NCBI GenBank assembly: GCA_003013855.2
Contig: ML058577.1
Coordinates: 1,922,001 to 1,986,000, forward strand
Reading direction: 5' to 3'
DNA: 64,000 bases
DNA from: Liriodendron chinense
Taxonomy: Eukaryota > Streptophyta > Magnoliopsida > Magnoliales > Magnoliaceae
Part shown: piece after piece, positions 44,660 to 54,366 of the stretch
Position numbering within the stretch: position 1 is the stretch's first letter
How the letters are laid out: each line of letters opens with the position of its first letter
The notes under the pieces: model-generated
Told to the model about the DNA's origin: nothing
Seen by the model: only the letters and a program-made list of their open reading frames with translations
Databases searched by the model: none
Made by a program: the position numbers and the translations under genes

Positions 44660-46705
44660 ATGCCACATTGGGCTCGGGATTCTAATAACCGACTCATAAG
44701 TGAAGGGGGGATAGTAGAAGGCATTGATAGAGAGCCACGTGTTAGGAGACATCTAGATTCTCCAATTTTATCTGAAAGTATGGCTACAAATCAACCTAAC
44801 CCGGTTTAAAATCAAACCGAAACAGGGGAGAATGTGGTTGAGAATGTTCCCCGACCTAGGACTTTACGTGATTTCTTGCAACCTGCAAGAACGAGCACTC
44901 CCTCATGCATAGTATTTCCACCAAATGCAGGGAATGTGGATTTGAAACCGGGAGTGATCAATCTTCTCCCTAAATTCCATGGTTTAGACAGTGAAAGTGC
45001 CTATCAACACCTTAGGGAGTTTGATGAGGTAATCACCACCATGCACTTTGCAAATGTGACTGAAGATGTAGTAAGACTTAAATTCTTCCCTTTCACTCTT
45101 AAGGATAAAGCCAAGGGTTGGCTTTATGCATTGAGGCCAAGATCAATTGGGTCATGGAATGATATGCACAGAGAATTTATAAAAAAATTCTTCCCTACTC
45201 ACAAAACGAACATGCTTAAGCGCCTTATCATGAACTTTGCCCAAAAGGAGGATGAAACCATTTCCCAATGTTGGGAGAGATTCAAGGACCTATTAAACGC
45301 ATGCCCACATCATGGCTATGAAAATTGGCGGATTATAAGTTTTTTCTATGAAGGACTGATTCCATCCATGCGCCAATTTATAGAGATGATGTGTAATGGG
45401 GAGTTCATGAATAAGGAAGCTGATGAAGCATGGGATTATCTGGAAGAATTGGCTGAAAGTGCACAATCTTGGGACACATCTAAACCAACAAATTCCAAGA
45501 TTGACCAACAAAAGGAAAAGGGAGGAATGTATGTCTTATCAGAGGAAGATAGCATAAGTGCACGGTTGGCTAGCCTTACAAGAAAGGTCGAAGCCATGGA
45601 ATTAAGGAAAGGAGAAACAATCAACTCCACTGAGGTTGAAACTGTTTGTGGAATTTGTGCTGGAAATCAACATGCTACACCAGATTGTCCCACAATTTCA
45701 GCAGTCCAAAGCATCTTACAAGAACAAACAAATGCCATAAACAGTTATCAGCAGCAATATGGTGCTCCAAACTCAAACACGTATAATCCTAATTGGAAGA
45801 ACCATCCCAACTTCAGTTGGAGGAATGGACCCACTGCAAATGCAAACAACACTCCAAAAGTATCACTAGAAGAGATGTTGGGTGCACTCGTATCGGTCCA
45901 GAATGAGTATAACAAGACAAATTCTCTAAAAATAGATGGGTTCATGCAAGAGCAATTGAAATTCAATCAAAATTCAAATCAAGCCATTAATGAATTGAAA
46001 ACATCTCTGGCTAGAGTTGAAGCTCACCTGAGTGGTAGAGAGAAGGGCACACTTCCTGCTCAAACTCTTCCTAACCCAAGGACCCAGTATGAGATACAAG
46101 ATGCAAGCTCATCCTCCCACCATACGGAACATGTCCAAGCTATCACCACTTTGAAAAGTGGGAAAGAAATTGATAAATCCAATCCGGTGAAGGCCCCCAA
46201 GCCTAAGGATCCGGAAATTCCCAAAGAGGATGATAGCCCAAACAATATTCCACAAGAGAAAGAATCGGAAAGACAATACAAGCCGGTGGCCCCATTTCCA
46301 CAAAGGTTGATTTCACCTAAACCTTTAGATAAAAATCTGGAAATTCTGGAAGTTTTCAAGCAGGTGAAGATCAACATTCCGTTGTTGGATGCAATAAAAC
46401 AAATACCATCTTATGCCAAATTTTTAAAGGAATTGTGTACAATCAAAAGGAAACATAACGTTCACAACAAAGTGCTTTTGGCTGAGAATTTGAGTGCCAT
46501 CATCAAACAAGAGGTGCCCCAAAAATACAAAGATCCGGGTAGTCCAACCATATCATGCATCATAGGAGACTACCAGATTAAACAAGCCCTACTCGACTTG
46601 GGGGCAAGTGTGAATCTCATTCCATACTCGGTCTATGAACAACTTGGGTTAGGTGAATTGAAACCCACCAAAACCACACTCCAACTTGCTGATAGATCCA
46701 TCTGA
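44660..46705 (+). pseudogene. Athila Gag and start of protease, element B (two nonsense codons)
   Basis: From the ATG at 44660 one frame runs to the stop at 46703-46705. I choose this start because the frame is continuous with an upstream MPHWARDSNN segment; the ATG at 44780 is an alternative. Gag domain motifs include INLLPKFHGLDSESAYQHLR and KGWLYALRPRSIGSWNDM. The zinc knuckle CGICAGNQHATPDC begins near residue 330. The protease Asp is near residue 646 (LLDLGASVNLIPYSVYEQLG). A TAA at 44807-44809 fits a CAA codon, and the TGA at 46703 fits CGA; element E has CGG there. Gag and the truncated protease could only be made by initiation after 44809. Confidence 0.93.
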
Positions 46706-49700
46706 ATACCGAGAGGAATGGTAGAGGATGTTCTAGTCCAAGTTGATAAATTCTACTACCCAGTAGATTTTATTGTCTTGGACACACATCCTGTGATAGG
46801 CACCGGTACTCAAATTCCTGTCATACTTGGACGACCGTTTCTAGCTACCTCAAACGCCATTATCAATTGTAGAAACGGACTTGTACAAATGTCCTTTGGA
46901 AATATGACCCTTGAGCTTAACATATTTGAGTTATACAAACAACCGCGGGAAGTTGATGATGATATCCACGAATTAAACATGATCGAATCATTCGTGGAAG
47001 ATACAATCCCCTTGTCACTATTTTTCGACCCTTTGGAGGCATGTGTGGCCCATCTCCATGATATGAATGATGATACAACACAAGAGATGGATGACATTCT
47101 AGATGTGATGATGGTGCGTGAAAATAAAAGATGGAGGACCCCAATTGAACCTTTGCCTATAAATGAGAACAAGGCCCTCCCATCCAACATTAAGGCACCA
47201 AAACTCGACCTAAAACCATTGCCAAGTGAGCTAAAATATGTTTATTTAGGTCGAGATGAGACATATCCAGTGGTGATTTCTTCCCACTTGGATGAGGAAC
47301 AAGAGAGTAGGCTAATAGCCACTCTATTAGAGCACAAGAGTGCCATCGGATGGTCAATTGCGGATCTCAAAGGCATAGACCCACTGATTTGCACTCACCG
47401 CATACACCTTGAGGAAAATGCAAAGACGTCCCGGCAACCACAAAGACGACTAAATCCAAATATGAAGGATGTGGTTAAGGCCGAAGTGGTGAAACTATTG
47501 GATGTAGGTATCATTTACCCAATATCTGATAGCCAATGGGTGAGCCCAACTCAAGTGGTGCCTAAGAAATCTGGAATAACCATCGTAGCCAATGCCAATA
47601 ATGAACTCGTACCAACTAGAGTCACTACCGGTTGGAGAATGTGCATTGACTACAGGAAGCTAAACACTGTCACGAGGAAAGACCACTTCCCCCTACCGTT
47701 TGTTGATCAGATTTTAGAACGGTTGGCGGGTCATTCCCACTTTTGCTTCCTTGATGGCTATTCAGGGTACAACCAAATAGAAATTGCCCGTGAAGACCAA
47801 GAAAAGACTACATTCACATGTCCATTCGGCACTTTCGCCTATCGACGGATGCCGTTTGGACTATGTAATGCCCCTGCCACCTTTCAGCGTTGTATGATGA
47901 GCATCTTTTCTGACATGGTGGGGACAATTCTCGAAGTCTTCATGGATGATTTTTCCGTATTCGGTTGTAACTTTGATGAGTGCCTTGAGCACTTGAAAAA
48001 TGTGCTAAAAAGATGTGAAGAGAAGAACCTTGTGCTCAATTGGGAAAAGTGTCACTTCATGGTTAAAAAGGGAATTGTACTTGGTCACATCGTTTCACAA
48101 AATGGAATTGAGGTGGACAAGGCGAAAATTGACCTTATCTCTAACCTTCCACCACCCAAAAGCATACGAGATATACGGTCCTTTTTAGGACACGCAGGAT
48201 TTTATAGACGGTTCATAAAGGATTTCAGTTCACTCTCTCGTCCTTTATGTAACCTACTTCAAAAGGAAAATTCATTTGAGTGGAGTGAAGAATGTCAAAA
48301 GGCCTTTACCACCCTTAAAGGCATGTTGACATGCGCCCCAATAATGCAACCACCTGATTGGAGCCTTCCTTTTGAGATTATGTGCGATGCTAGCGACTAT
48401 GCTATTGGGGCCGTGTTAGGCCAAAGAAAAGATAAAAAGCCATGTGTTATCTACTATGCAAGTAGAACCCTAAACTCAGCCCAGGCAAACTACACCACTA
48501 CTGAAAAGGAACTTTTAGCCGTAGTTTTTGCCTTGGAGAAGTTCAGATCCTACTTGATTGGATCCAAGATCATTGTATTCACTGACCATGCCGCACTTAA
48601 GTATCTTCTCTCTAAGAAGGATGCTAAACCACGGTTATTAAGATGGATCCTCCTACTCCAAGAATTCGACTTAGAAATACGTGATAAGAAAGGAGTAGAG
48701 AATGTAGTAGCTGACCACCTCTCTCGACTTGTCCTCACTGATTCCCCTGAAACGACTGCAATCAATGACATGTTCCCTGATGAACAACTTTTTGCTGTTT
48801 CCCAATTGCCATGGTATGCGGACATTGCTAATTATCTTGCTACAGGTACAATTCCTACATATTGGAAAAAGCAAGATAAAGATAGATTCTTCTCGGAGGT
48901 ACGGAAATTCCTATGGGACGACCCATACTTGTTCAAGTATTATCCCGATCAAATCATAAGGAGATGTGTCCCAGATGATGAGCAACGAAGTATTATTTCC
49001 TTCTGTCATTCTCAAGCATGTGGTGGTCACTTTTCGGCCAAAAAGACCACAGCGAAAATTCTGCAATGTGGGTTTTATTGGCCCACCATGTTCAAAGACA
49101 CACATGAGTTTTGCAAAGCTTGCGAACCTTGTCAGAAATTAGGAGGAATCTCCCGTAGAAATATGATGCCACTCAATCCCATCTTAATTATCGAAATTTT
49201 TTATTGTTGGGGCATCGATTTCATGGGCCCATTCCCATCTTCTTTTGGAAACTTATACATCTTACTTGCCGTTGATTATGTTTCCAAATGGGTCGAGGCC
49301 ATCCCTTGCCGGAATAATGACCATAAAACAGTCATTCGATTCTTAAAAGAAAACATTCTTTCCCGGTTTGGAACGCCTCGAGTCATCATAAGTGATGGAG
49401 GGTCTCACTTTTGCAATCGCCCTTTTGAAGCATTAATGAAGAAATATGGCGTAACGCACAAAGTAAGCACTCCCTATCACCCACAAACTAGTGGACAAGC
49501 TGAGATATCCAATAGAGAGATTAAACACATTTTAGAGAAAACGGTACATCCTGATCGCAAGGATTGGTCACTTCGACTTACCGATGCGCTTTGGGCTTAC
49601 CGTACTGCCTTTAAAACTCCTATTGGAATGTCTCCCTATAGACTTGTCTATGGGAAGGCTTGTCACTTGCCTGTGGAGTTGGAACATAAGGCGTATTGGG

Positions 49701-50107
49701 CTATTAAGAAGATAAATTTCAATCCTGACAAGGCAAGCTCGTTACGCAAACTACAATTGAATGAACTTGCAGAAATCCGTAATGAAGCTTATGAGAATGC
49801 AAGAATTTACAAGGACAAGACGAAGATATTCCATGATAAGAATATTCTTCGCAAGACATTCACGATAAATCAAAAAGTCCTCATGTATAATTCTCGCTTA
49901 CATTTATTTCCGGGAAAACTGAAATCTCGATGGACCGGTCCCTACATTGTGCAAACTGTCTATCCGTATGGGACTGTCGAGCTGTTGAATCCGAGGAACG
50001 GCAACATTTTCAAAGCAAATGGGCAGCGATTAAAGCCGTTCTTTAAGAATTTTCCTTCAGAAGGTATGTCCATACCCCTGAATGATCCTGTGTATCAGGA
50101 TGATTGA
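46706..50107 (+). CDS. Athila Pol: protease end, RT, RNase H, integrase (element B)
   Basis: An uninterrupted frame, in frame with Gag, so in the parent element this was one Gag-Pol polyprotein. Order: protease end (VILGRPFLATSNAII), RT with the Athila-type catalytic motif EVFMDDFSVFG (first Asp near residue 1096 counted from 44660), RNase H (MCDASDYAIGAVLGQ, TDHAALKYLL), integrase zinc region (HSQACGGHFSAKKT, CKACEPC). The catalytic D1520, D1579 and E1615 have the expected D-35-E spacing. The C-terminus ends LNDPVYQDD. All catalytic residues I can check are intact. Translation is blocked upstream by the two stops, but the enzyme sequence itself looks young. Confidence 0.95.
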   Translation: MPRGMVEDVLVQVDKFYYPVDFIVLDTHPVIGTGTQIPVILGRPFLATSNAIINCRNGLVQMSFGNMTLELNIFELYKQPREVDDDIHELNMIESFVEDTIPLSLFFDPLEACVAHLHDMNDDTTQEMDDILDVMMVRENKRWRTPIEPLPINENKALPSNIKAPKLDLKPLPSELKYVYLGRDETYPVVISSHLDEEQESRLIATLLEHKSAIGWSIADLKGIDPLICTHRIHLEENAKTSRQPQRRLNPNMKDVVKAEVVKLLDVGIIYPISDSQWVSPTQVVPKKSGITIVANANNELVPTRVTTGWRMCIDYRKLNTVTRKDHFPLPFVDQILERLAGHSHFCFLDGYSGYNQIEIAREDQEKTTFTCPFGTFAYRRMPFGLCNAPATFQRCMMSIFSDMVGTILEVFMDDFSVFGCNFDECLEHLKNVLKRCEEKNLVLNWEKCHFMVKKGIVLGHIVSQNGIEVDKAKIDLISNLPPPKSIRDIRSFLGHAGFYRRFIKDFSSLSRPLCNLLQKENSFEWSEECQKAFTTLKGMLTCAPIMQPPDWSLPFEIMCDASDYAIGAVLGQRKDKKPCVIYYASRTLNSAQANYTTTEKELLAVVFALEKFRSYLIGSKIIVFTDHAALKYLLSKKDAKPRLLRWILLLQEFDLEIRDKKGVENVVADHLSRLVLTDSPETTAINDMFPDEQLFAVSQLPWYADIANYLATGTIPTYWKKQDKDRFFSEVRKFLWDDPYLFKYYPDQIIRRCVPDDEQRSIISFCHSQACGGHFSAKKTTAKILQCGFYWPTMFKDTHEFCKACEPCQKLGGISRRNMMPLNPILIIEIFYCWGIDFMGPFPSSFGNLYILLAVDYVSKWVEAIPCRNNDHKTVIRFLKENILSRFGTPRVIISDGGSHFCNRPFEALMKKYGVTHKVSTPYHPQTSGQAEISNREIKHILEKTVHPDRKDWSLRLTDALWAYRTAFKTPIGMSPYRLVYGKACHLPVELEHKAYWAIKKINFNPDKASSLRKLQLNELAEIRNEAYENARIYKDKTKIFHDKNILRKTFTINQKVLMYNSRLHLFPGKLKSRWTGPYIVQTVYPYGTVELLNPRNGNIFKANGQRLKPFFKNFPSEGMSIPLNDPVYQDD

Positions 50108-51249
50108 TCTCCTAGTCTGATGGAGGTATAGAGTAGTTAGGATTAGGATTCTGCTGCTTTTGTTTTCATTTTCATAGGTTTGTTAGAAGGAGGAAGATTT
50201 CCAATGTTCACTCTCTCAGGTAATATCATTCCTCACCCCCTTTTATTTTCAAATTGCTCTCATGTTTTGCTCATTGCGCATCTTTTACATTGAGGACAAT
50301 GCAAGATTTGGTTGGGGGGTGTAGGACTGCTTGGATGAATCCAGCATTTTGCAACATCTCAAGCAATTATGTGGAAATTTTTTTATTTTTTTCAAAAATT
50401 TGAAACTCTTTTGGAAAACATTGGTTCTATGCATTCGAGTTGATATGAGCATAAGAGGAGGAGATATGAAGTGTATAAGGCTGGATGTCTGGAATCTCTC
50501 ATTGCATAATGGTTTTATATGTGAACTCTCCTATTTTTGTGATTGATAGAAAATCTGAACACTTTTACACCTAGTTCACATTACACGATTTTCATGAGTT
50601 GAAGGGATTATGTGATTTAGGGATGAGTTAGACTTTGAATTAAGGTATTGAGAAATCAGGCCGGGGTACTTTGACCATCCTTGTCCATGGGAAAATAATG
50701 AAAGATATGGATTTTTAAAAATCCTATCTAATTAAAAAAAAAAAAGAAAAAGGAAAAGGAAGGATGAAATTGGGAATGTGGAAAAATGGTGGAGAATTCC
50801 GATTAGGGCTACCTACTACCAACCGGGGGATGGTCTACCCGTAACCAAAGCCGGAAATGGGACGTAGTGTGAAAGTCGTCGGAAGGACGATAAGGTAAAT
50901 TCCTGTCATTGGCTTGATGTGGCTCTATGTACCTTGAGTTCTATAGTCTAGTTGATCTATGAAGAAGATAATCCTAGAAACTCGTGGAATGAATTTTCAC
51001 TACCCACACTAGGATGAATTTGTTCAATTCCCTCTATTCATCAACCAATCAGTGGGAATCTCATATGAATGCCTATTATGTCTTGAGGATTTACGGTGCC
51101 AACCTTTGACACCTAATCTTTCTGAATCTTACACTTATGAACCCTGGAATGTATAGAAGGATGGTTTCTGAAAGAGAGTTGAGTCTGAAAAATGAGATTA
51201 GCTTCATGCATGTTTTGCTCGGGACTAGCAAAATGCTGGTTGGGGGGTG
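50108..51249 (+). other. 3' untranslated part of element B, with purine tract
   Basis: No gene; an A-rich tract lies near 50730-50760. The part at 50800-50940 is shared with elements E and G1 and includes the hairpin at 50875-50891. The last bases, TGGTTGGGGGGTG, are the purine tract that primes plus-strand DNA next to the 3' LTR. There is no envelope-like frame. Confidence 0.8.
50875..50891 (+). ncRNA. Conserved Athila 3' UTR hairpin (B version)
   Basis: GTCGTC, loop GGAAG, GACGAT. The stem pairs in B, E and G1 although the sequences differ. The G-U pairs fit the element-sense RNA. Confidence 0.5.
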
Positions 51250-52871
51250 TGTTGAGCTCTTAATTGTGCATATTCTAACCCCAATTCATCACTCATTGTG
51301 CAAGGTTTGTATGGTTTGTAAGCTAATTCAATGCATGTTTTGTGACTACAGGATTGAGGGTGGACTCTACTCAATTGAAGACATAAAGAGCTCACTTGGG
51401 ATCATTCTAGTGAATAACGTTTGAGGATCAAAGAAGAAAAGAAAGAAAGAACTAAAGAAGAAAAGAAAGCAGAAGAAAGAAAAGAAAAATACAAAAAGAA
51501 AAGAGGGCTGACCGGTGACCGGTCGGCCAAGGAAGCTAGACCGGTCAGTGACCGGTCAGCCATGCATGTTTGGAGATATTGAGGACGTCCGACCGGTCAT
51601 GACCGGTCGGATAGGATTGCTGGAACATCAATGGACAAGGCTTCTGGGACTTCATTGGGACCGACCGGTCATGACCGGTCGGTCATTACTACTGGATGAG
51701 GAGAAAAAAAATACATCCGACCGGTCATGACCGGTCGGAATTGCTTGCTGGACTGATGTTCTATATGGCCCGACCGGTCATGACCGGTCGGCCATGCGTA
51801 CTAAGTTAGAACTTTCTAATTTCTTCCCGAAATTCTCTGCGCTGCGTAAGTATTACGCACATTTCCGATTCTTCCGACGTTGGGGATCCTCCAAACTATA
51901 AATAGACACCTAGGGATTGTTTCTAGGGTATCCTAGAAGGCTGGAAACGAGGTTGGAGACTGTGGAAGTGGAGATTGGAATTTCACAACTCCTTTTGGTT
52001 TGCTTTGCTGTTTTCATACTTTTAGGAGTTGTTTCATGTTTCCTTAGATCATGAGCAGCTAAACCTCTTAGCTAGGGCTAAGAGGTGAAGCTTGTAGTGT
52101 ATCCAAGATGTTTTAATTCGTAGTTAAGTGGTTTTCAGTTTGGAATTCATGATTATGAACTAAGGTTTGAAGTTTATACAAGTTTTTAAGTAATTTCTCT
52201 TAGTCTTGTGATGACTCATGGATGTTTGGATGAATTACTTATCTTCTTATTTGGTTTGCAACGGTCTAGACCTGTATGATCTGAGGAATCGGAGTGCGCT
52301 CTAGCACTAAGCTCTTCATGAAGGGACTTCATGCCAAAGTTCTAGTTTTGGTTGATTATCTGGAATATGTATGGACTGTGCATATAATTTGAATCCAGTT
52401 CAAATCATAATCTAGCCTTGTCTTGTGCGAAGACTTGAGGATGGTTATGATTGGGAATTGGACCTATAGAAAAGGTGAATGACCTATGCAATGAGCATGC
52501 TCAGATCAGCCTAGAGTTGAGTGAACGTTATGTACAGAACTTACATGTTACAGACTTCTGGTTTAATAGTTCTATTATCCGACTAGATAGACCTGACTGG
52601 TGATTCTAGTTGAGAGAATGGGAAACCACAGCGGATTGAACATCGAGGATTGCTACAAGTGGATCCTCGAACCCCTAGTGCCTTCTTATAATTGTTTACA
52701 TTCAATTTAGCTTAAACTGTTAGTCACACACATTCTATTCAAACTTTGATTGTTAGCTTCAATAGAAACTTGTGGATGAGTTTGTGACATCCTACATAAG
52801 TCCCTGTGGATCGACCTCGGTATTACCGAGTTTATTACTACATCGCAACCCTACACTTGGGGAAGCGAACA
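51250..52871 (+). repeat. 3' LTR of element B
   Basis: Starts TGTTGAGCTC and ends GAAGCGAACA, followed by CCAGT. It carries the palindrome array (51510-51789), TATAAATA (51897-51904) and the 10-bp hairpin (52063-52086). It is about 99 percent identical to the 5' LTR; one of the differences is loss of 3 bp in the first palindrome pair. Confidence 0.95.
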
Positions 52872-52876
52872 CCAGT
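52872..52876. other. Target site duplication CCAGT, right copy
   Basis: It matches 42461-42465. Removing element B and one CCAGT restores the integrase reading frame of element C. Confidence 0.95.
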
Positions 52877-53262
52877 TGAGGTGGAAATACCATCACTACC
52901 AGTGTTACTCGAAAGCGGAATTGAAGAAGGAGAATGGTGACAGGCCAGGTTCGATCAGTTACAGCTAGTAGATGAAAAGCGTAGGCGTTCGCTAAGTCAT
53001 TCCCAGTGTTATCAGAAAAGGATCGCTCGGTCTTACAACAAGAGAGTCCGAAAAAGAAGTTTCAAGGTAGGCGACATGGTCATGAAGAAGATTCTACCGT
53101 CGCACCTTCCGGATCCCAAAGGAAAGTTTAAACCCTCGTGGGACGGGCCACTGATCGTCAGAGAAGTACTTCCCGGAGGCGCCCTTAGACTCACCAGCAT
53201 GAGAGGGGTGGATCTTCCTGAGCCAATCAACGCCGACAAGGTGAAGATCTTTCACGGGTAAG
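52872..53262 (+). pseudogene. Tat integrase C-terminus, element C
   Basis: It resumes the integrase cut at 42465 with EVEIPSLPVLLESGIEEGEW, a TGA where element A has Gln, then VRKRSFKVGDMVMKKILPS and the C-terminal LTSMRGVDLPEPINADKV. It ends at the TAA just after the residues KIFHG. The matching region of element A is 10052-10470. The C-terminal part of Tat integrase follows the catalytic core and is thought to help DNA binding and targeting. The part is otherwise well preserved. Confidence 0.9.
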
Positions 53263-54366
53263 AAATTCTGACCTTATCAAGAGTTACTTTAATAGAGCTG
53301 AAGTCAAGAGGTCGAAGCTAAAACCTCTGAGAAATCATTCCGTCCACCAACAAGTGTTTCAAATAAGGGGATTCAAAAGAAAAAGAAAAAAAGAGAGAAA
53401 AAGAATACAAAAGAAAAGGAAAAAAAATGGGAGAAAAAGAAAAAGGGAAGCTAAAGCAAGGCACCCGAGAAAAATCAACCCAAGAAGAAACACAGTCATC
53501 TATCCATTCATCTCAGAAAGGTCTGTAGCAAAGACCGACAGCTCTATCATCGTAACCTAGGATAAGGGCTGAAAGACTGCCATCGGCCGGCAACGACTGA
53601 TTCCTGACCTCTAGCCGCCGTAGTTATCCAAAGGTCCAGAAAAAAAACAAAAAAAAAGAAAGAAAATGTGTGCCTAAACAAAGAGAGCGGAGTGAAAACC
53701 CGAAAGGGCGCTCCAAGTAAAAACAGTGGGCATACAGCGGACTTGGTGAAAACCCGAAAGGGCGCCAAGGGTAAAAACAGCATAGCTGCCAAGGGGCAGG
53801 CAAGATCAAACACCTGAGACGTGGTGAAAACCCGAAAGGGCGCCACGGGCAAAAATGACGGGAAAAGGCCGGCTGTGGTGAAAACTCGAAAGAGCGCTGC
53901 AGGCAAAAATGACTCAAATGGAAAAAGAAAAAAGAAAAAATAATAATAATAAAAGTGCATGTACCAAGAAATCAGACAATCCAGATCGGTTCAAGCAGTC
54001 ACAGTCCAAGAACAAGGAGAAGTGCCGTCAGGAACGAAGAGCTCTACAAATTCCGACAATCTCAGGAGGCAATAGTTTCCGTTGCCTACACCTCTAGGGA
54101 ACCAAAGGATCACTCAAGTCAAATCTCGAGACATCGGTCAAAGCATTGGCCGAACCCCAGTTCTGATTCCTATATTCCGACACAAAATCCAGACACACTC
54201 ACAAGACAAGACATGGCACAATAGATTCTCAAAAAAGTTTTCTTCTTTTTCATTAAAAGCATCATATTTCTTTTACACATATCATGGCATCTTTTTCAAA
54301 AAAATCTAAAAAATTAATCATCATCAATCATATATGCAAAAAAGAATGTGCAGGTGGCCAACACAA
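53263..54366. other. Spacer between convergent pol and antisense gene (element C)
   Basis: Purine-rich at 53370-53460, then the hairpin array, then a stretch shared with element A (9150-9400 there). No coding region is supported. Confidence 0.6.
53689..53902 (+). ncRNA. Array of four structured hairpins (element C copy)
   Basis: The units are at 53689-53714, 53742-53769, 53820-53847 and 53873-53902. Each has an outer stem (GGAG/CTCC, CTTGG/CCAAG, CGTGG/CCACG, CTGTGG/CTGCAG), constant TGAAAA opposite CG, an inner stem (CCC/GGG three times, CTC/GAG once) and a GAAA loop. Most units are followed by GGGTAAAAA- or GGCAAAAAT-like bases. Loop spacing is 54, 78 and 54 bp. Pairing is kept between units and between elements though stem bases change. 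Confidence 0.65.

Larger units (their letters stand above)
42466..52871 (+). mobile_element. Athila-lineage Ty3/gypsy element B, complete and nearly intact
   Basis: Two LTRs (1625 and 1622 bp), tRNA-Asp-type primer site, gag-pol in one frame with two stops, purine tract and matching CCAGT duplications. My hand comparison of the LTRs finds about 16 substitutions and one 3-bp difference, about 1 percent, so the insertion is recent. The stretch between pol and the 3' LTR is short (1.1 kb) and has no envelope-like gene, although many Athila elements carry one. Confidence 0.95.

Noticed and set aside
46810..47190. Minus-strand frame opposite Athila pol
   Set aside because: Shadow of the real + strand pol frame, no domain, and the same applies to other frames opposite pol in elements B and E.
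50331..51424. Envelope-like gene downstream of Athila pol
   Set aside because: Only frames of 71-95 codons with no signal peptide or transmembrane pattern; the second runs into the LTR.
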